Shown here: in pieces, positions 9,926-19,330 of the stretch
Numbering within the stretch: position 1 is the first letter of the stretch
How the letters are laid out: each line of letters starts with the position of its first letter
Assembly (NCBI GenBank): GCA_918797485.1
Contig: CAKKNE010000003.1
Location: 4,464,001-4,528,000 of the forward strand
Reading direction: 5' to 3'
Length of the DNA: 64,000 bases
Source: Pelagomonas calceolata
Lineage: Eukaryota > Sar > Pelagophyceae > Pelagomonadales > Pelagomonadaceae
The notes under the pieces: generated by a model
What the model was told of the DNA's origin: nothing
What the model saw: only the letters and a program-made list of their open reading frames with translations
Database searches by the model: none
Position numbers and translations under genes: made by a program

Positions 9926-10911
9926 ATGGCCCAGCGAAGAGAGCGCACGTTCGGCTGCTGCGCTGGGAACGAGGAATGGGGGGGAGTGAGAGGGGTCGAG
10001 GAGGCCCAAACAACGGCTGCGGCGCTGCACACGGGCTCGAGGAGTTTCGCGCCGGACGCGCGACCAAAAAAATTCGCCGAGCGGCCCCCGCAACCTCGTC
10101 GCGCGAGGCCCGAATTCCTCGCGGCGTCCACGCGCCCGCGCGACCGCGCCACCCCCCGCCGCAGAAGCTTCTCGTGGCGCTCCTCGTGGCGCCGGCCGCG
10201 GCGCTCGCGCCGAACTTCGGGCCCACGGCGCCGGCGCTCGACGGCATGCCGGGCATCGGCAAGGAGACGGGCGACAAGGCCTGGGACCCCTACGGGTTCA
10301 GCCTGAAGGCGTCCTCGGAGACGCTGGGCTGGTTTCGCGCGGCCGAGATCAAGCACGGGCGGGTGGCGATGCTCGCCTTCACGGGCTTCTGCGTCCAGGG
10401 CGCGGGCCTCGGGAACATCCCGCTGACGCCGGGCGCCGCGCCGCTTTCGTCGAAGCCCTTCGAGGCGCTGGGCCAGGTGCCGGCGGCGGGCATCGCGCAG
10501 ATCGTCATGACGATCGGGCTGATCGAGCTCTACTCGGAGAGCGTCAAGCCGCACTACACGCAGGGCGGCCAGCCCGGCTACCTGCCCATCATCGCGCCGA
10601 GCGGCCTCGCGGACGGCGGCGTCGACCTGCGGGCGGCGAACAAGGAGCTCAAGAACGGGCGTCTGGCGATGATCGGCGTCATGGGCTTCTTCGCGGCGGC
10701 GGCCGTGCCGGGCTCGGTGCCCGCGTTGGGCGCGTACGCGGCGTCCGAGGGGCCTTCTTCCGGGGGTGGGCGGCTGGGACCGTCGCCGGCCGCACCAATC
10801 ATCGTCGTTTTTGTCTCTGACGCGCTCGGTCCGCGCAGATCTTATCCCGGGCTTTGCGCTCTAGGTCGGGCGGTCGGTCGGGGGCCTTGTGTTAAGTCTC
10901 GCCAGCCATAG
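9926..10911 (+). CDS. Light-harvesting chlorophyll-binding (LHC/FCP) protein
   Basis: Plastid antenna protein. The mature part begins after KLLVALLVAPAAALAP, a signal peptide with an ASAFAP-like cleavage motif typical of plastids of red-algal origin. Helix 1 carries FRAAEIKHGRVAML and helix 3 ELKNGRLAMIGVMG, the paired E...R chlorophyll-binding motifs; a middle helix is at IAQIVMTIGLIELY. Exon 2 begins at 10165 after CCGCCGCAG. The best upstream start is ATG 9926-9928 followed at once by GC, giving MKLLVALLV after a 236-nt GC-AG intron; this is inference. The alternative start at 9976 gives an Arg-rich N-terminus. The last ~50 residues of the frame are not LHC-like, so a 3' intron may be missed. 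Confidence 0.8.
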
Positions 10912-10912
10912 T

Positions 10913-11802
10913 TTACGACTCTACGACCCCAAAGGCCACGTCCGTGGCCCCCAGCAACCCGGCCACGGTGGCCGCGAGCGCTCCCTTCGCGTCGGGTAGC
11001 GTGAAGGGCGTGTACCCCTTGGCGTCGGGCGCGCCGTCGACGAGCAGCGCGGCGCCGGGCGCCCAGGGCACGCGGTCTCGGAGCGCGTCGAGGCGCGCGG
11101 GCGTCGCGACCTATGCGGAAATCAAACTTCAAGCGCCCCCGTCCCATCCCTTCCTCCCGCTACCGCGCCTGCTCGACGACGGCGGAGGTCACGGCGAAGG
11201 CAACCATTCTCAGTAACCAACCGGTCGATTTCCGCACCGGTCGCGACCGCGACCCTCGGCAGCGGGCTCAGCGTCGCGAGGGCGCGCTCCTGCTCCTTCC
11301 GATCTTTGTGCTTGCCGAAGAGCTTGAAGACGCGTCGGATCTTCGCGTGGTCGCGGAGCGTCCTGGCGAGGTCCGCGGCCCGCCTGGCCGACGTACAAAC
11401 GACCACCACGTCGACGTTGCGGCCGCACCCGCGCCGCACCCGCGCCGCCACCGCCATCTTGACATCGCCTTCGGGAGGTGCGCAGCGCGCCGGCAGCGCG
11501 GCCGCGTCCGCGTCCGGCAAGAGGTTTCGGAGCCACGCGGCCCACGCGGCACCGTCGCGCGGCGCCGGGCGCGGCGGCTTCGGCTTCTTCGCGGGCCCGC
11601 CCGCCGTTTGAAACGTGACCGGCGCCGTCGACGCCGGTTCGGCGGCCGCCGCGGCGCTCTCCTCGAGGATTGGCGGCGCGCCGGGCGTGGCGTCGTCGTC
11701 GTCGTCGTCGTCGTCGCGCGGCCGTTTTTTTTTTGTCCGCTTCTTTTTCTGGGCTGCTGGCTCCTCATGTTCGAATTGCGGCTCGTCGAGGTCGTCGTTC
11801 AT
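10913..11802 (-). CDS. CMSS1: CMSS1/Cms1-like small-subunit processome protein
   Basis: Nucleolar protein of the Cms1 family, found with 90S pre-ribosomes. Exons 11802-11248 and 11110-10913 give 250 residues, near the family size. N-terminus is acidic and Lys-rich (a run of eight Asp encoded by a GAC/GTC repeat, then PKKPKPPRP-like basic stretches), followed by the helicase-like core: VDVVVVCTSARRAADLARTL, FKLFGKHKDRKEQ, and RVAVATPARLDAL, which corresponds to VGTPGRIKEL in animal CMSS1. That last motif only appears after removing the introner at 11111-11247; the unspliced frame runs into RLVTENGCLRRD instead. Confidence 0.82.
11111..11247 (-). mobile_element. Introner in CMSS1-like gene, exact 8-bp duplication
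   Basis: Flanked by GTCGCGAC at 11103-11110 and 11240-11247. Inverted ends in gene sense: CGGTGCGGAAATCGACC and GTTTGATTTCCGCATAG. Donor GT is the start of the left duplication, acceptor is the element's TAG. Removal of 137 nt restores VAVATPARL. The inner CGACGACGGCGG/CCTGCTCGACG portion resembles the core of introner A. Confidence 0.9.
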
Positions 11803-12333
11803 AGTGGCGGTCCCCTTAGCTGAAAACCGTCTTCTCCATCAAACGAGGCTGTAGCATAGAGTATAGAGTTTTGATATAGAGCTTACTCAGGCCAGCTCCC
11901 CTCGGTAGGCTGGCAGCCCTACGTAGCCCTACGTTGTCAGCTCGCCTGCGAGTGCAGCTCCGATATGCTCCGCGATCGGTTTATGCACGTCGGCCAGGGC
12001 TCCCCACTTGGCTCCCCCTGCCCTTCGCTAGTATGTCTATGACTCTAAATAAATTTAGAGACCGCGTTGTAGCTTGCTAGAGACCGCGTTACGCTAGCTT
12101 GGGTCAGGGGCTCGGCCTTGCCCCTGGGAACCCGTTTTGTTTGTTTGTTGGCATCCGCGGATATCCCTAGAGACCTACCGATCACTTTCTAAGACGCCTG
12201 GCGACCGCTAGTACGAGCTGGTAGTAGGGCCGCCCATGGGCCACCAGTCGAGAGAGTCGAGACTCTGCCAGTACAAAGGCCTCCAAGCCCCGGAACCCAA
12301 CGAACCCGTTGCTGGGAGCGGTCACCTCTCGCG
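11803..12333. other. Divergent promoter region between CMSS1-like and the double GT gene
   Basis: AT-richer than the flanking genes. A short direct repeat, AGAGACCGCGTT plus AGCTTGCT-like tail, occurs twice around 12057-12104. No reading frame of note and no recognised element. Confidence 0.4.
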
Positions 12334-15174
12334 ATGCGGGCGGTGACCACCGCGCTGCTGCCGCGGGCAGCCCCGCTGCTCGCCGCCCTGGGCGCGGCCC
12401 AGCACCACGGCCGCTTCAGCCGCCGCTTCCACGCGCGGCCCTCCTTCGCGGGCCAGGAGCGGACCTGGCGCGCGGACCGGCCCGTCGGGCTGGACGGCGT
12501 GAACCGGAGCTGGCTGCCGTCCCCGACAGAACTCGAGGCCCAGCCGCTCGTGCGACGGTCGAAGCAGTTCGCCCGGGACCTGCGGAACTGGGGCCGCTAC
12601 GCCAAGGCGCTGCGCTGCGTCGCGTGCAACGCGCCTGTAACAGAGGTGCGCACGCCGTGCGTCGGGCTCGGCAGCCTCGTGGTCAGCTTCGCGCAGGCCT
12701 ACGCCCGGGCCGTCGCGGCGGGAAACACCACGCGGCTCGTGCAAGACCAATGCGGGTGGTTCGCCAAGGACCAGTCGCGAAGCTGCTCCGAGCTGTTCGG
12801 GTGCTACGCGCCGTCGCTGCAGGAGGCGTGCCCGCCCGAGGCCTGCGGCGTCCTGGCGAAGCCGTCCGGCGTGAAGCTGCTGCGGAAGTGGGGGCCCACG
12901 CTGCACTTCAGCGCCGTGCTCTACCTCGCGCTCCACGGCCACCTGGGGCTAAACCGGGAGGCGCCGCCGCCCCTCGGCCGGGCGGACTGCGCCGTCGTCC
13001 ACGTCCGCCGGGGCGACGCGTGCGTGAACACCAACCGGCGGTGCCACTCGAACGACGAATACGTGGAGGCCGCCCGACAGCTGAAAGACGCGTACGGCCT
13101 CGAGTCCCTGCGCGTCGTCTCGGACGACGGGAACCTCCCCCTCGACCGGTGGCGGCGACTGGGGTACGACGTCGAAGTCCTGTCGCGGAGCGAAGCCTAC
13201 GACGTGTCCCGGTCGGTGGCCGGCGCCGCGAAGAGTCTGCGAGACCACTTCCCGGAGAAACGCATGGCGCGCGGGGAGCTGGGCCCCACCGCCACGCAGG
13301 ACGCGCTGCGCGACATGCTCGGGCCGCGGACGTTGGAGTGTCGTGCTCCGCGCGGAAATATAGACCAGCCGTCCGCGCCGGCATACTCGTCCTCAGATTT
13401 GATTGCCGCGCAGGTCGCGCGTTCGTCGGGTCCTTTTCGGCGAGCATGTCCAAGGCGATCTTTGCCCAGTTGCTGATCAGGCACCGGCGGGTGCCGCCCT
13501 TCGTCAGCGTCGGCGGCTGCGTGCGGCAGGCGCGCTTCTTCGACGCGGACGCGGAGGAGTACCCCCGCTGCGCGGCGAGCCCGCCCACGGAGGCCGAGCG
13601 GAGGCGCAACCGGGCCGCGGCGCTGCGGGAGCGCCGCGAGCGGTTCGGGCGGGTCCAGAACCGCGACACGCTCCGGGACCCGCCCGTGTGCGCCGCCAGG
13701 CTTCTGGGGAAGCGCGGCGTCCTGGCCGTCGCCGGCGCGGACCTCGGGGCCGCGGCGGCCACGGTGTTTTTCACGGCGGTCGTGAACCACGCGCTGCACG
13801 CCGAGCGCTTCGACCTGCTGCCGTGGGCGTCGCTGGGGCTCGCGGACAACCCCCTCGTGTACGACCGGGGGCGGCACGACGGCAAGCAGGGCCTCTGGGC
13901 GACGTACTTTGAGCCGCTCGAGAGTACCGCGCGGCGCCGCGGGGGGGCCTTCGCCGGCGCGCCGCGGCGACGGCGCCGCCCGCGCGACGCGCCGCCCGCG
14001 CAGGCGTCGCGCTGCGCCGCGCGTTCGACGACGGCACGATCGCCGACCCGCGCGATCCGGAGCGGGGCGACGTCGTCTGCGCGACGCTGCGGGCGCCCGA
14101 GCTCTGCGCGGAGCTAGACACGTGCCCCCGCGTCGCGTCGTCCGTCGCCCAGTTTTTCAACAAGACCGTCAACGCCAGCCAAGTGCCCGTCTTCCGCAAG
14201 TCCGGTCAGTGGCGCCTCTGGATGCACAAGAAGGCCCCCTGGAACGTGAGGGCGTGGTACTACGGGCCCAAGCGGACCCTGCCCCGTAATCTGACGACGT
14301 ACAACGCGTCGTGGTTCGCGTCGCAGCGGAGCCGGGCGCATCGCGCGTTGCAAAAGTACGTGCGGTTCCGGGCCGACGTCGTGAAGCGGGCGGCCGAGGT
14401 GCTGGACGCGCTGGCGTCGTCGAAAGAAACGGACTTGCTCGCGGTCCAAGCAGGCGCCAGCAAGTGCCTGGTCGGCGTCCACGCCCGCGGCACCGACGCG
14501 GACGGGCGGCGCAGCGTGCAGCCCGTGGAGGCCTACGTGGCGGTACTGGCGCCGGTGTGTAGCCAGCTGGGAAGCGCCCTCGCGGTCTACGTCGCGACCC
14601 GCGCGGAAATCAGGCGGCGCGGCGCCTTCGGACGTCGGCTCTGACGGCGTCTCGGCGCTTGCGTCGTCGTCGAGGATGAATTTTCACACAGGTCGCGACG
14701 GACGACGTCGCCATCGCCTCTCATCCTCGCTGGCGCGCGTTATCTTGCCGAGTGGCCGTGGCGTCCGGCGTCCGGCGCGGGTCCGACGGCAAGGCAGCCT
14801 TCGAGGTCCATAAGGACCGGCACGCGACGAACGTCGAGGTGCTGACGGACGTCGCGGTGTTGTCTTCGGCCGACGCGCTGGTGCACGGCGCGTCGGCCGT
14901 TTCCGAGGCGGCGCAGTGGCTCGCGTGGCCGCCCGTGTGGAGACAACCCTGTGGTTCCGCGTCAGGGGCTTATTGATCTCCGCACAGGTGGCCCCGGCTC
15001 CACGGCGCGTCCGCGCATCTCGAGTTTCCCCACGCGTCTCGGGTGATTACGACGCGGCTGGTGGAGGCGTGCGCGGCGTCGGCCTCGAGCCAATGGGTCG
15101 CGCGGCTGCGCGCGTGGACGTTGGCGCCGCTGGGCGAGGCCCCTACTTCATCTGCCAGTGGTGCGGTTGTGTAA
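12334..15174 (+). CDS. Tandem two-domain fucosyltransferase-like glycosyltransferase
   Basis: Five proposed exons (12334-13339, 13414-13923, 14004-14590, 14692-14924, 14988-15174) join to exactly 840 codons. Domain 1 (to about residue 400): LVVSFAQAYARAVAAGN, VVHVRRGDAC near 222, and FVGSFSASMSKAI. Domain 2: LAVAGADLGAAAATVF, GVHARGTD near 662, AVYVATDD near 700, VLSSADALVHGASAVSEAAQWLAWPRLHG. H-x-R-G/R-D, ATDD and the final S-x-x-S box are the three motifs of the GT23/GT68/GT65-type fucosyltransferase superfamily. N-terminus is a signal or anchor. Two GT domains in one chain is unusual; they could be two genes if the first intron is wrong, but FVGSF is needed to finish domain 1. Sugar and acceptor unknown. 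Confidence 0.75.
13340..13413 (+). mobile_element. Short introner in the double GT gene
   Basis: 74 nt, GT-AG. Ends CCGCGCGGAAATATAG and CAGATTTGATTGCCGCGCAG form the inverted repeat; flanks GTCGTGCT and GTCGCGCG are a decayed 8-bp duplication. Splicing joins LEC to RAFVGSFSASMSK and changes frame correctly. Confidence 0.8.
14591..14691 (+). mobile_element. Introner with exact duplication GTCGCGAC in the double GT gene
   Basis: Element 14599-14691 (93 bp) between GTCGCGAC at 14591-14598 and 14692-14699. Ends CCGCGCGGAAATCAG and GATGAATTTTCACACAG. The spliced product reads AVYVATDD, completing the conserved ATDD motif that the insertion splits. Confidence 0.92.
14925..14987 (+). mobile_element. 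63-nt minimal introner in the double GT gene
   Basis: Flanks GTGGCCGC (14925-14932) and GTGGCCCC (14988-14995), 7 of 8 matching. Ends CCGTGTGGAGACAAC and TTATTGATCTCCGCACAG. Little more than the two inverted repeats remains. Splicing gives QWLAWPRLHGASAHLE. Confidence 0.88.
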
Positions 15175-15212
15175 AGCCACATGCATGCTGTAGTACCTAG
15201 GTAGGGGGCTAT

Positions 15213-15446
15213 GCTAAGGTAGGGATGCCTAGTAGAGAGAGAAACCTACTAGCCCTTCCTACCCCTATATTATATGTATCTCCCTCTCTCTAATATTTGA
15301 GTCTATACATCGAGTGTCAAAAGCACTACGGTGTAACAACAGTTCACTATAAAACACTCTCGTAGTCAGGTCTAGCCAGCCATCGGCTGGTAGCTAACAC
15401 CCTGCTACTTTACATAACGCTGCGACATACTCTTCTTGCTACCTAG
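15213..15446 (+). repeat. Dispersed repeat R1, full copy
   Basis: About 220 bp from GTAGAGAGAGAAACCTACTAG to CATACTCTTCTTGCTACC. The same order of blocks recurs at 62073-62282 and, reversed, at 36713-36919: GAGAGAGAAA, CTAGCCCTTCC, ATATGTATCTCCC, TTTGAGTCTATACAT, AACACTCTCGTAGT, and a final CATAACGCTGCGACATACTC. AT-rich against the GC-rich genes. It fills much of the 15175-15658 intergenic gap; nothing else is seen there. Class unknown (MITE, SINE or a terminal repeat of a larger element). Confidence 0.8.
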
Positions 15447-15658
15447 GGCGAAAATCTCCAGCAACTAAGCTCCCTGGCCAATATTATGCGTGCAGCCACC
15501 CGACGGATAGGGCGTCGTGATTTGTCTTAGCCTCTTCCATAGCTTATCTACGCGTTGAGGCAGCCCAAGACGCATGTACCGGCCAACTCTGCTGCAACGG
15601 GCTAGGAAGCAGCAACGTGAGTGAACAGTAATCAGGGTTTCGGGATCTGCGGAGCAAA

Positions 15659-18113
15659 ATGATGCGTGCGTGCGTCGTTTTCGCGTGCACGACGCTGTGC
15701 GCCGCGGCGCCGCGGCGCTTTCAGAGCCCGACGGGCGCCTGCGACGTGCCGCCCACAACAGGCGGCCCGCGCGGCTGCCGCGCCGCGGCCGCCGCTGGCA
15801 ACGGCTGGCGTCGGCACGTCCAGAGAGCGCTTCTCGCGCTTGACGATGCGGTCGTGGCGTCCGCGAAGACGCCGGTGGAGCTTCGGCCACCTCGTTGCGC
15901 GCCAGGCAAAGTCCGAGGCCAGATACAGCGCCAGGACGGCACGACGAAGGTCGACACGACGACGTCGCGGGAAGGCGCGGGCGCGACCGCTCGGACGCGA
16001 CTCGCAGCGTTTGCCGAGGATCCCGTAGACCGCCACGCACGATCGGCGCTCCGGCGCATGGACGATGGCGGATTGGAACTGGTGATGGTGGGCGATTCGT
16101 TGAACGCGGAGTCCGTCACGGCGCTCGGGTGCGCGGGCGCGCCCGACGGCTACGACGGCGCCGCGCTGCGGCCGCTGCACGCGCACGTCCCGTTCGACAA
16201 GACGCCCTACACGCCTGAACAGTGGACCGTGCCCAAGGAGCGCGGCAAGGTGGAGCGCGACGGTTTGCCGATCCACGCCGCGGCGGACTGCTGCTCAGCC
16301 AAGCCCACCGTAGTCGTCGCTAACATTGGGATCTGGTACCAGTGCTGCGAGCATAACAAGCCCTTGAACGTCAGCACGTATGCGCGCGACCTCGCGGCCC
16401 TCGCGGCATTCTTAGAAGCCGTATGCGCAAACTCGCACCACGTTTGTCTCCTCCGCGGCACGACGGCGCAGAGCGCAGCGGCGTCCCCCCGTCGCGCGCG
16501 CGCGCGACCGAGCCGAGCCTCGCGGCGGCGCTGCGCCCCACACGCCGACGCGCTCTAATCCAGAGCAAGCGTTTTGCGCGAGCTCTCTCCCACGCAGGCA
16601 CTTTTGTACGGAGGACCAGTACTGGCACAACGGCCACAACGCGAGCCGCACGCCCGACAATTTTGGTCGGTGCGTCGCGCCGGCGCCGGGCATGCCGTCG
16701 GGCTGGCGCGACCGCCAGCTGTGCAACCTGTTCGAGGCAACGTGGCGCCGGACAGAGAACGTCTTCTTCTTTCCGATGGAACATTTATCGAGACCTTTCG
16801 TGGATGCGCATCCCTACCCCGACTGCACGCACCACACGCTCGCACCGTTCCACTGGGAACCGCTCTGGTGGGCGATCGATCTCGCGCTCCGGCATCGGGT
16901 CCCGCCTCTCGAACCGTTCGACGCGATTGCCGAAAGACGGCGCCTCGAGCGCGTCCCGGGCGTGGTCCTTCCGTATACGAGCCAGTACCGGCGGTCGCAG
17001 TTCCTCCCGGAGCCGGTCGCTGCCCCCCACCCCGCTAGGCACTTCGAGACCGAGCGGACCGAGCGGTCGACCGCTTGTCCGGCCTGCGCTGCAGTTTGTG
17101 CCAAGCCCTACGGTGACTGCGCGGCGTGCGAGTCAGCCAAGTGCGGTCGGCAGGCAGTCGCGACCTCGACCGCGCGTCCGCCGCCCGGGGCATCCGCTCT
17201 GGCGCCGCCCGTCGCGCCGGGGCAGCGATGCCGCGGGCGGGCGGCCGCGACTGGCTCCTGGGTCGCGGCGGCGGACCCGGCGCCGCGGTGGCCGGGCTGC
17301 CTGCCGTCGTGCTGCGGCCCGCCGGCCGCCGGCGCCGCGCCGCGCAAGTACGACTGGGTTCCGAGCGCATGCGATCTGCCGATCTTCGACCCGGACCGCT
17401 TCTGCGACCTGCTTGGAAACAAAACCTTGTTCCTCGTCGGCGACTCGACGATGCATCAGACCGCGGCGTTGCTTGAGAACGCCATCCAGGGCCGCCAATG
17501 CCTCGACAGGGTCGCCTTCGGCATGTCGGATTTCCTCGCGACCACCTCGAGGGCCGAGCGGGGCGCCAGTTGGGACGATCATGTCTCGAGGCTGGCACCG
17601 GATATCGCAATTCTTAGCACGGGACCGCACTGGGCGGTCCAGTGGTCCGAAGCGTCGTATGTCGCCGCGCTTCGGAACGTGTCGGCGGGCCTGCGGCGCT
17701 TCCCGCGGACGCTTTTTGCGTGGAAAACGCTGAATCCAGCCGGCTGCGGCACGGCGCCGCTGCCAGGCGGCACAAACGTGTCGGCGTGGCTCCGGTCGCC
17801 GGAGGTCCTGGCCACGAACCCGCACTGGCACAAGGATCAGTATGTCCATTACCCTCGCCTCGATGCGCTCGCGCTCGACGTCTTTTCGGGGCGCGTGCCA
17901 GTCATCGACGTGAGCCCCTTGTACCTGCGGCCCGACTCGCACCAGGGGTCGAGCACGTACGCGCACTCGGCCTGCGCGAAACTCAGCCAGTGTGACTGCC
18001 TCCACTTTTGCACCGACGGCACATCCGCGCTCACACTTGTGCCCGACTTGATCCTCAACTTCCTGGAAGATTTGGCTGGGACCCGTGAACGGAGGTCCGG
18101 GCGGGCCGACTAA
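15659..18113 (+). CDS. Two-domain PC-esterase/TBL-like (GDSL-type) protein
   Basis: Secreted or Golgi protein with signal peptide (MRACVVFACTTLCAA). Family: trichome-birefringence-like/PC-esterase, whose plant members O-acetylate cell-wall polysaccharides with a Ser of a GDS motif and a D-x-x-H pair. Two copies of the module: VMVGDSLN near residue 143 with PDCTHHTLAPFHWEPLWW, then LFLVGDSTMHQ near 547 with DCLHFCTDG near 735. A Cys- and Pro-rich linker separates them. Exons 15659-16467 and 16598-18113 total 774 residues. The donor is uncertain: GC at 16468 gives TTAHFCTEDQ, while a GT at 16483 also keeps the frame and adds five residues. Substrate unknown. Confidence 0.72.
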
Positions 18114-18236
18114 GCTGCACGGGCTCTCGAGTTATTGACCCGGATCTCTCTCGGGGTAAGTCTCGGGTGACCAGTGGGGTGATTCACAGGCAAATAACGG
18201 GTGAAATTGGACACAACACTTTAGGCCCGCAGCACA

Positions 18237-19004
18237 CTAGGCCTCGTGGCTCTCGAACAGCATCGCGGGGCCCTGGTTCCGGTCGTGCCGCAGGTGGTGG
18301 ATCCCCTTCTTCTGCCGCGCGAGCGAGTCCTTGAGCCAGTCGCCCGTCGGCTTCGGCGCGTCGTCGCGCTTCCGCTTCGGCGGCTTCGGCTTCTCCGCGT
18401 TGGGCGGGGGCCTCGGCCGCGCGACCGAGCGGAACGCCGACGTCAGCAGGGGCTCGTCGAAGATCTCGTCGATGCGCTGCATGATGTCCGTCCCGGGCAG
18501 CTTGCCGCCCTCCTCGAACACGGGCGCGACGCGGAGGTCATGCGAGAGGTGGCCGTCCACGAACCACGCCCGCATTTTCGTGGACGCGAAGGGCCCCTGC
18601 CGCGCGCCCGCGTCGTCGACGTAGTACCAGCCGCTCGCGGCGCGCGGGTCGCGCTTCCGCACTAATGAAGCGTACTCCTCGAGCGCCGCGTTCCGGGCCT
18701 TCTCCTCGACCGCCTGCCGCTCGCGCTCTTCCCGCAGCGCCTGCTCCGTCGCCGCCGCGACGCGTTCGCGCGCCTCGCGCTGCGCCCGCAGCTTCTCCCG
18801 CCCGGCGGCGACCTCGGCGGCGGCGCGCCGCCGCGAGGCCTCGAGGCGATCCGCGGCGCTCTCCTTCGTCTTCGAGGTGTCCTTTTGCTTCTTCTGCAGC
18901 GCCTGGAACCTGTGCGGAGATCAGTGAGATGACCAGAGGCAGGTCGCTTCCGTTTCGATCGGTTCTGGTTTCCGCAACGCTCCTGGCATGCCTGAGCCAA
19001 ACAT
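18237..19004 (-). CDS. GYF-domain coiled-coil protein, probable splicing factor
   Basis: About 232 residues from exons 19004-18979 and 18909-18237. A 9-residue first exon (MFGSGMPGA) leads into FQALQKKQKDTSKTKES and a long Glu/Arg/Ala-rich helix. Then comes a GYF domain: GWYYVDDAGARQGPF (GYF proline-binding pattern W-x-Y-x6-GPF) and MRAWFVDGHL, followed by a basic tail with KPPKRKRDD. GYF domains bind Pro-rich peptides and occur in U5 snRNP-linked proteins such as CD2BP2, and in translation and quality-control factors. Exact ortholog not identified. The intron is a short introner. Confidence 0.75.
18910..18978 (-). mobile_element. Short introner in the GYF gene
   Basis: 69 nt, GT-AG. In gene sense the right end CACTGATCTCCGCACAG fits the family end and the left end GTTGCGGAAACCAGAACC its complement. 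Outer flanks GTTGCGGA and GTTCCAGG no longer match well, so this is an older copy or one with the donor inside the repeat. Confidence 0.75.
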
Positions 19005-19330
19005 TTCCAATAGTGTGGCGACGTCGGCTCACTTAACTTTAAGTAAAGCTTAAATGAGCAGGGGCGTCGGCCTAGTGTCTTACTTGCCGCTAGAGTCCGC
19101 TGTTATGAAAGAAGCGGCTCGCGCCCGCCGCCGATGAATCGGCGTCGCGCGGTGTCTCCCCCCCAGGGGCTCCGCCCACTAGTCCTAGGACCGTAACAAT
19201 AAAACCTACACACTCTAGAGACACAGAACGAAATCGCCAGTTTAAATTCACTATGTTATTAATACTAAATCATGATGCCACCCTGCTGCAAACAAGCCTC
19301 TCGGGGGGCCTAGCATAAGATTCAAGCATA
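19005..19330. other. Intergenic, no feature seen
   Basis: AT-richer spacer between the GYF gene start and the 3' end of the next minus-strand gene. No recognisable repeat or open frame. Confidence 0.4.

Noticed and set aside
12309-14117. 602-codon frame starting at 12309
   Set aside because: Its first part is an Arg/Ala-rich shadow of domain 1; only the part from about 13414 to 13923 is the real second exon.
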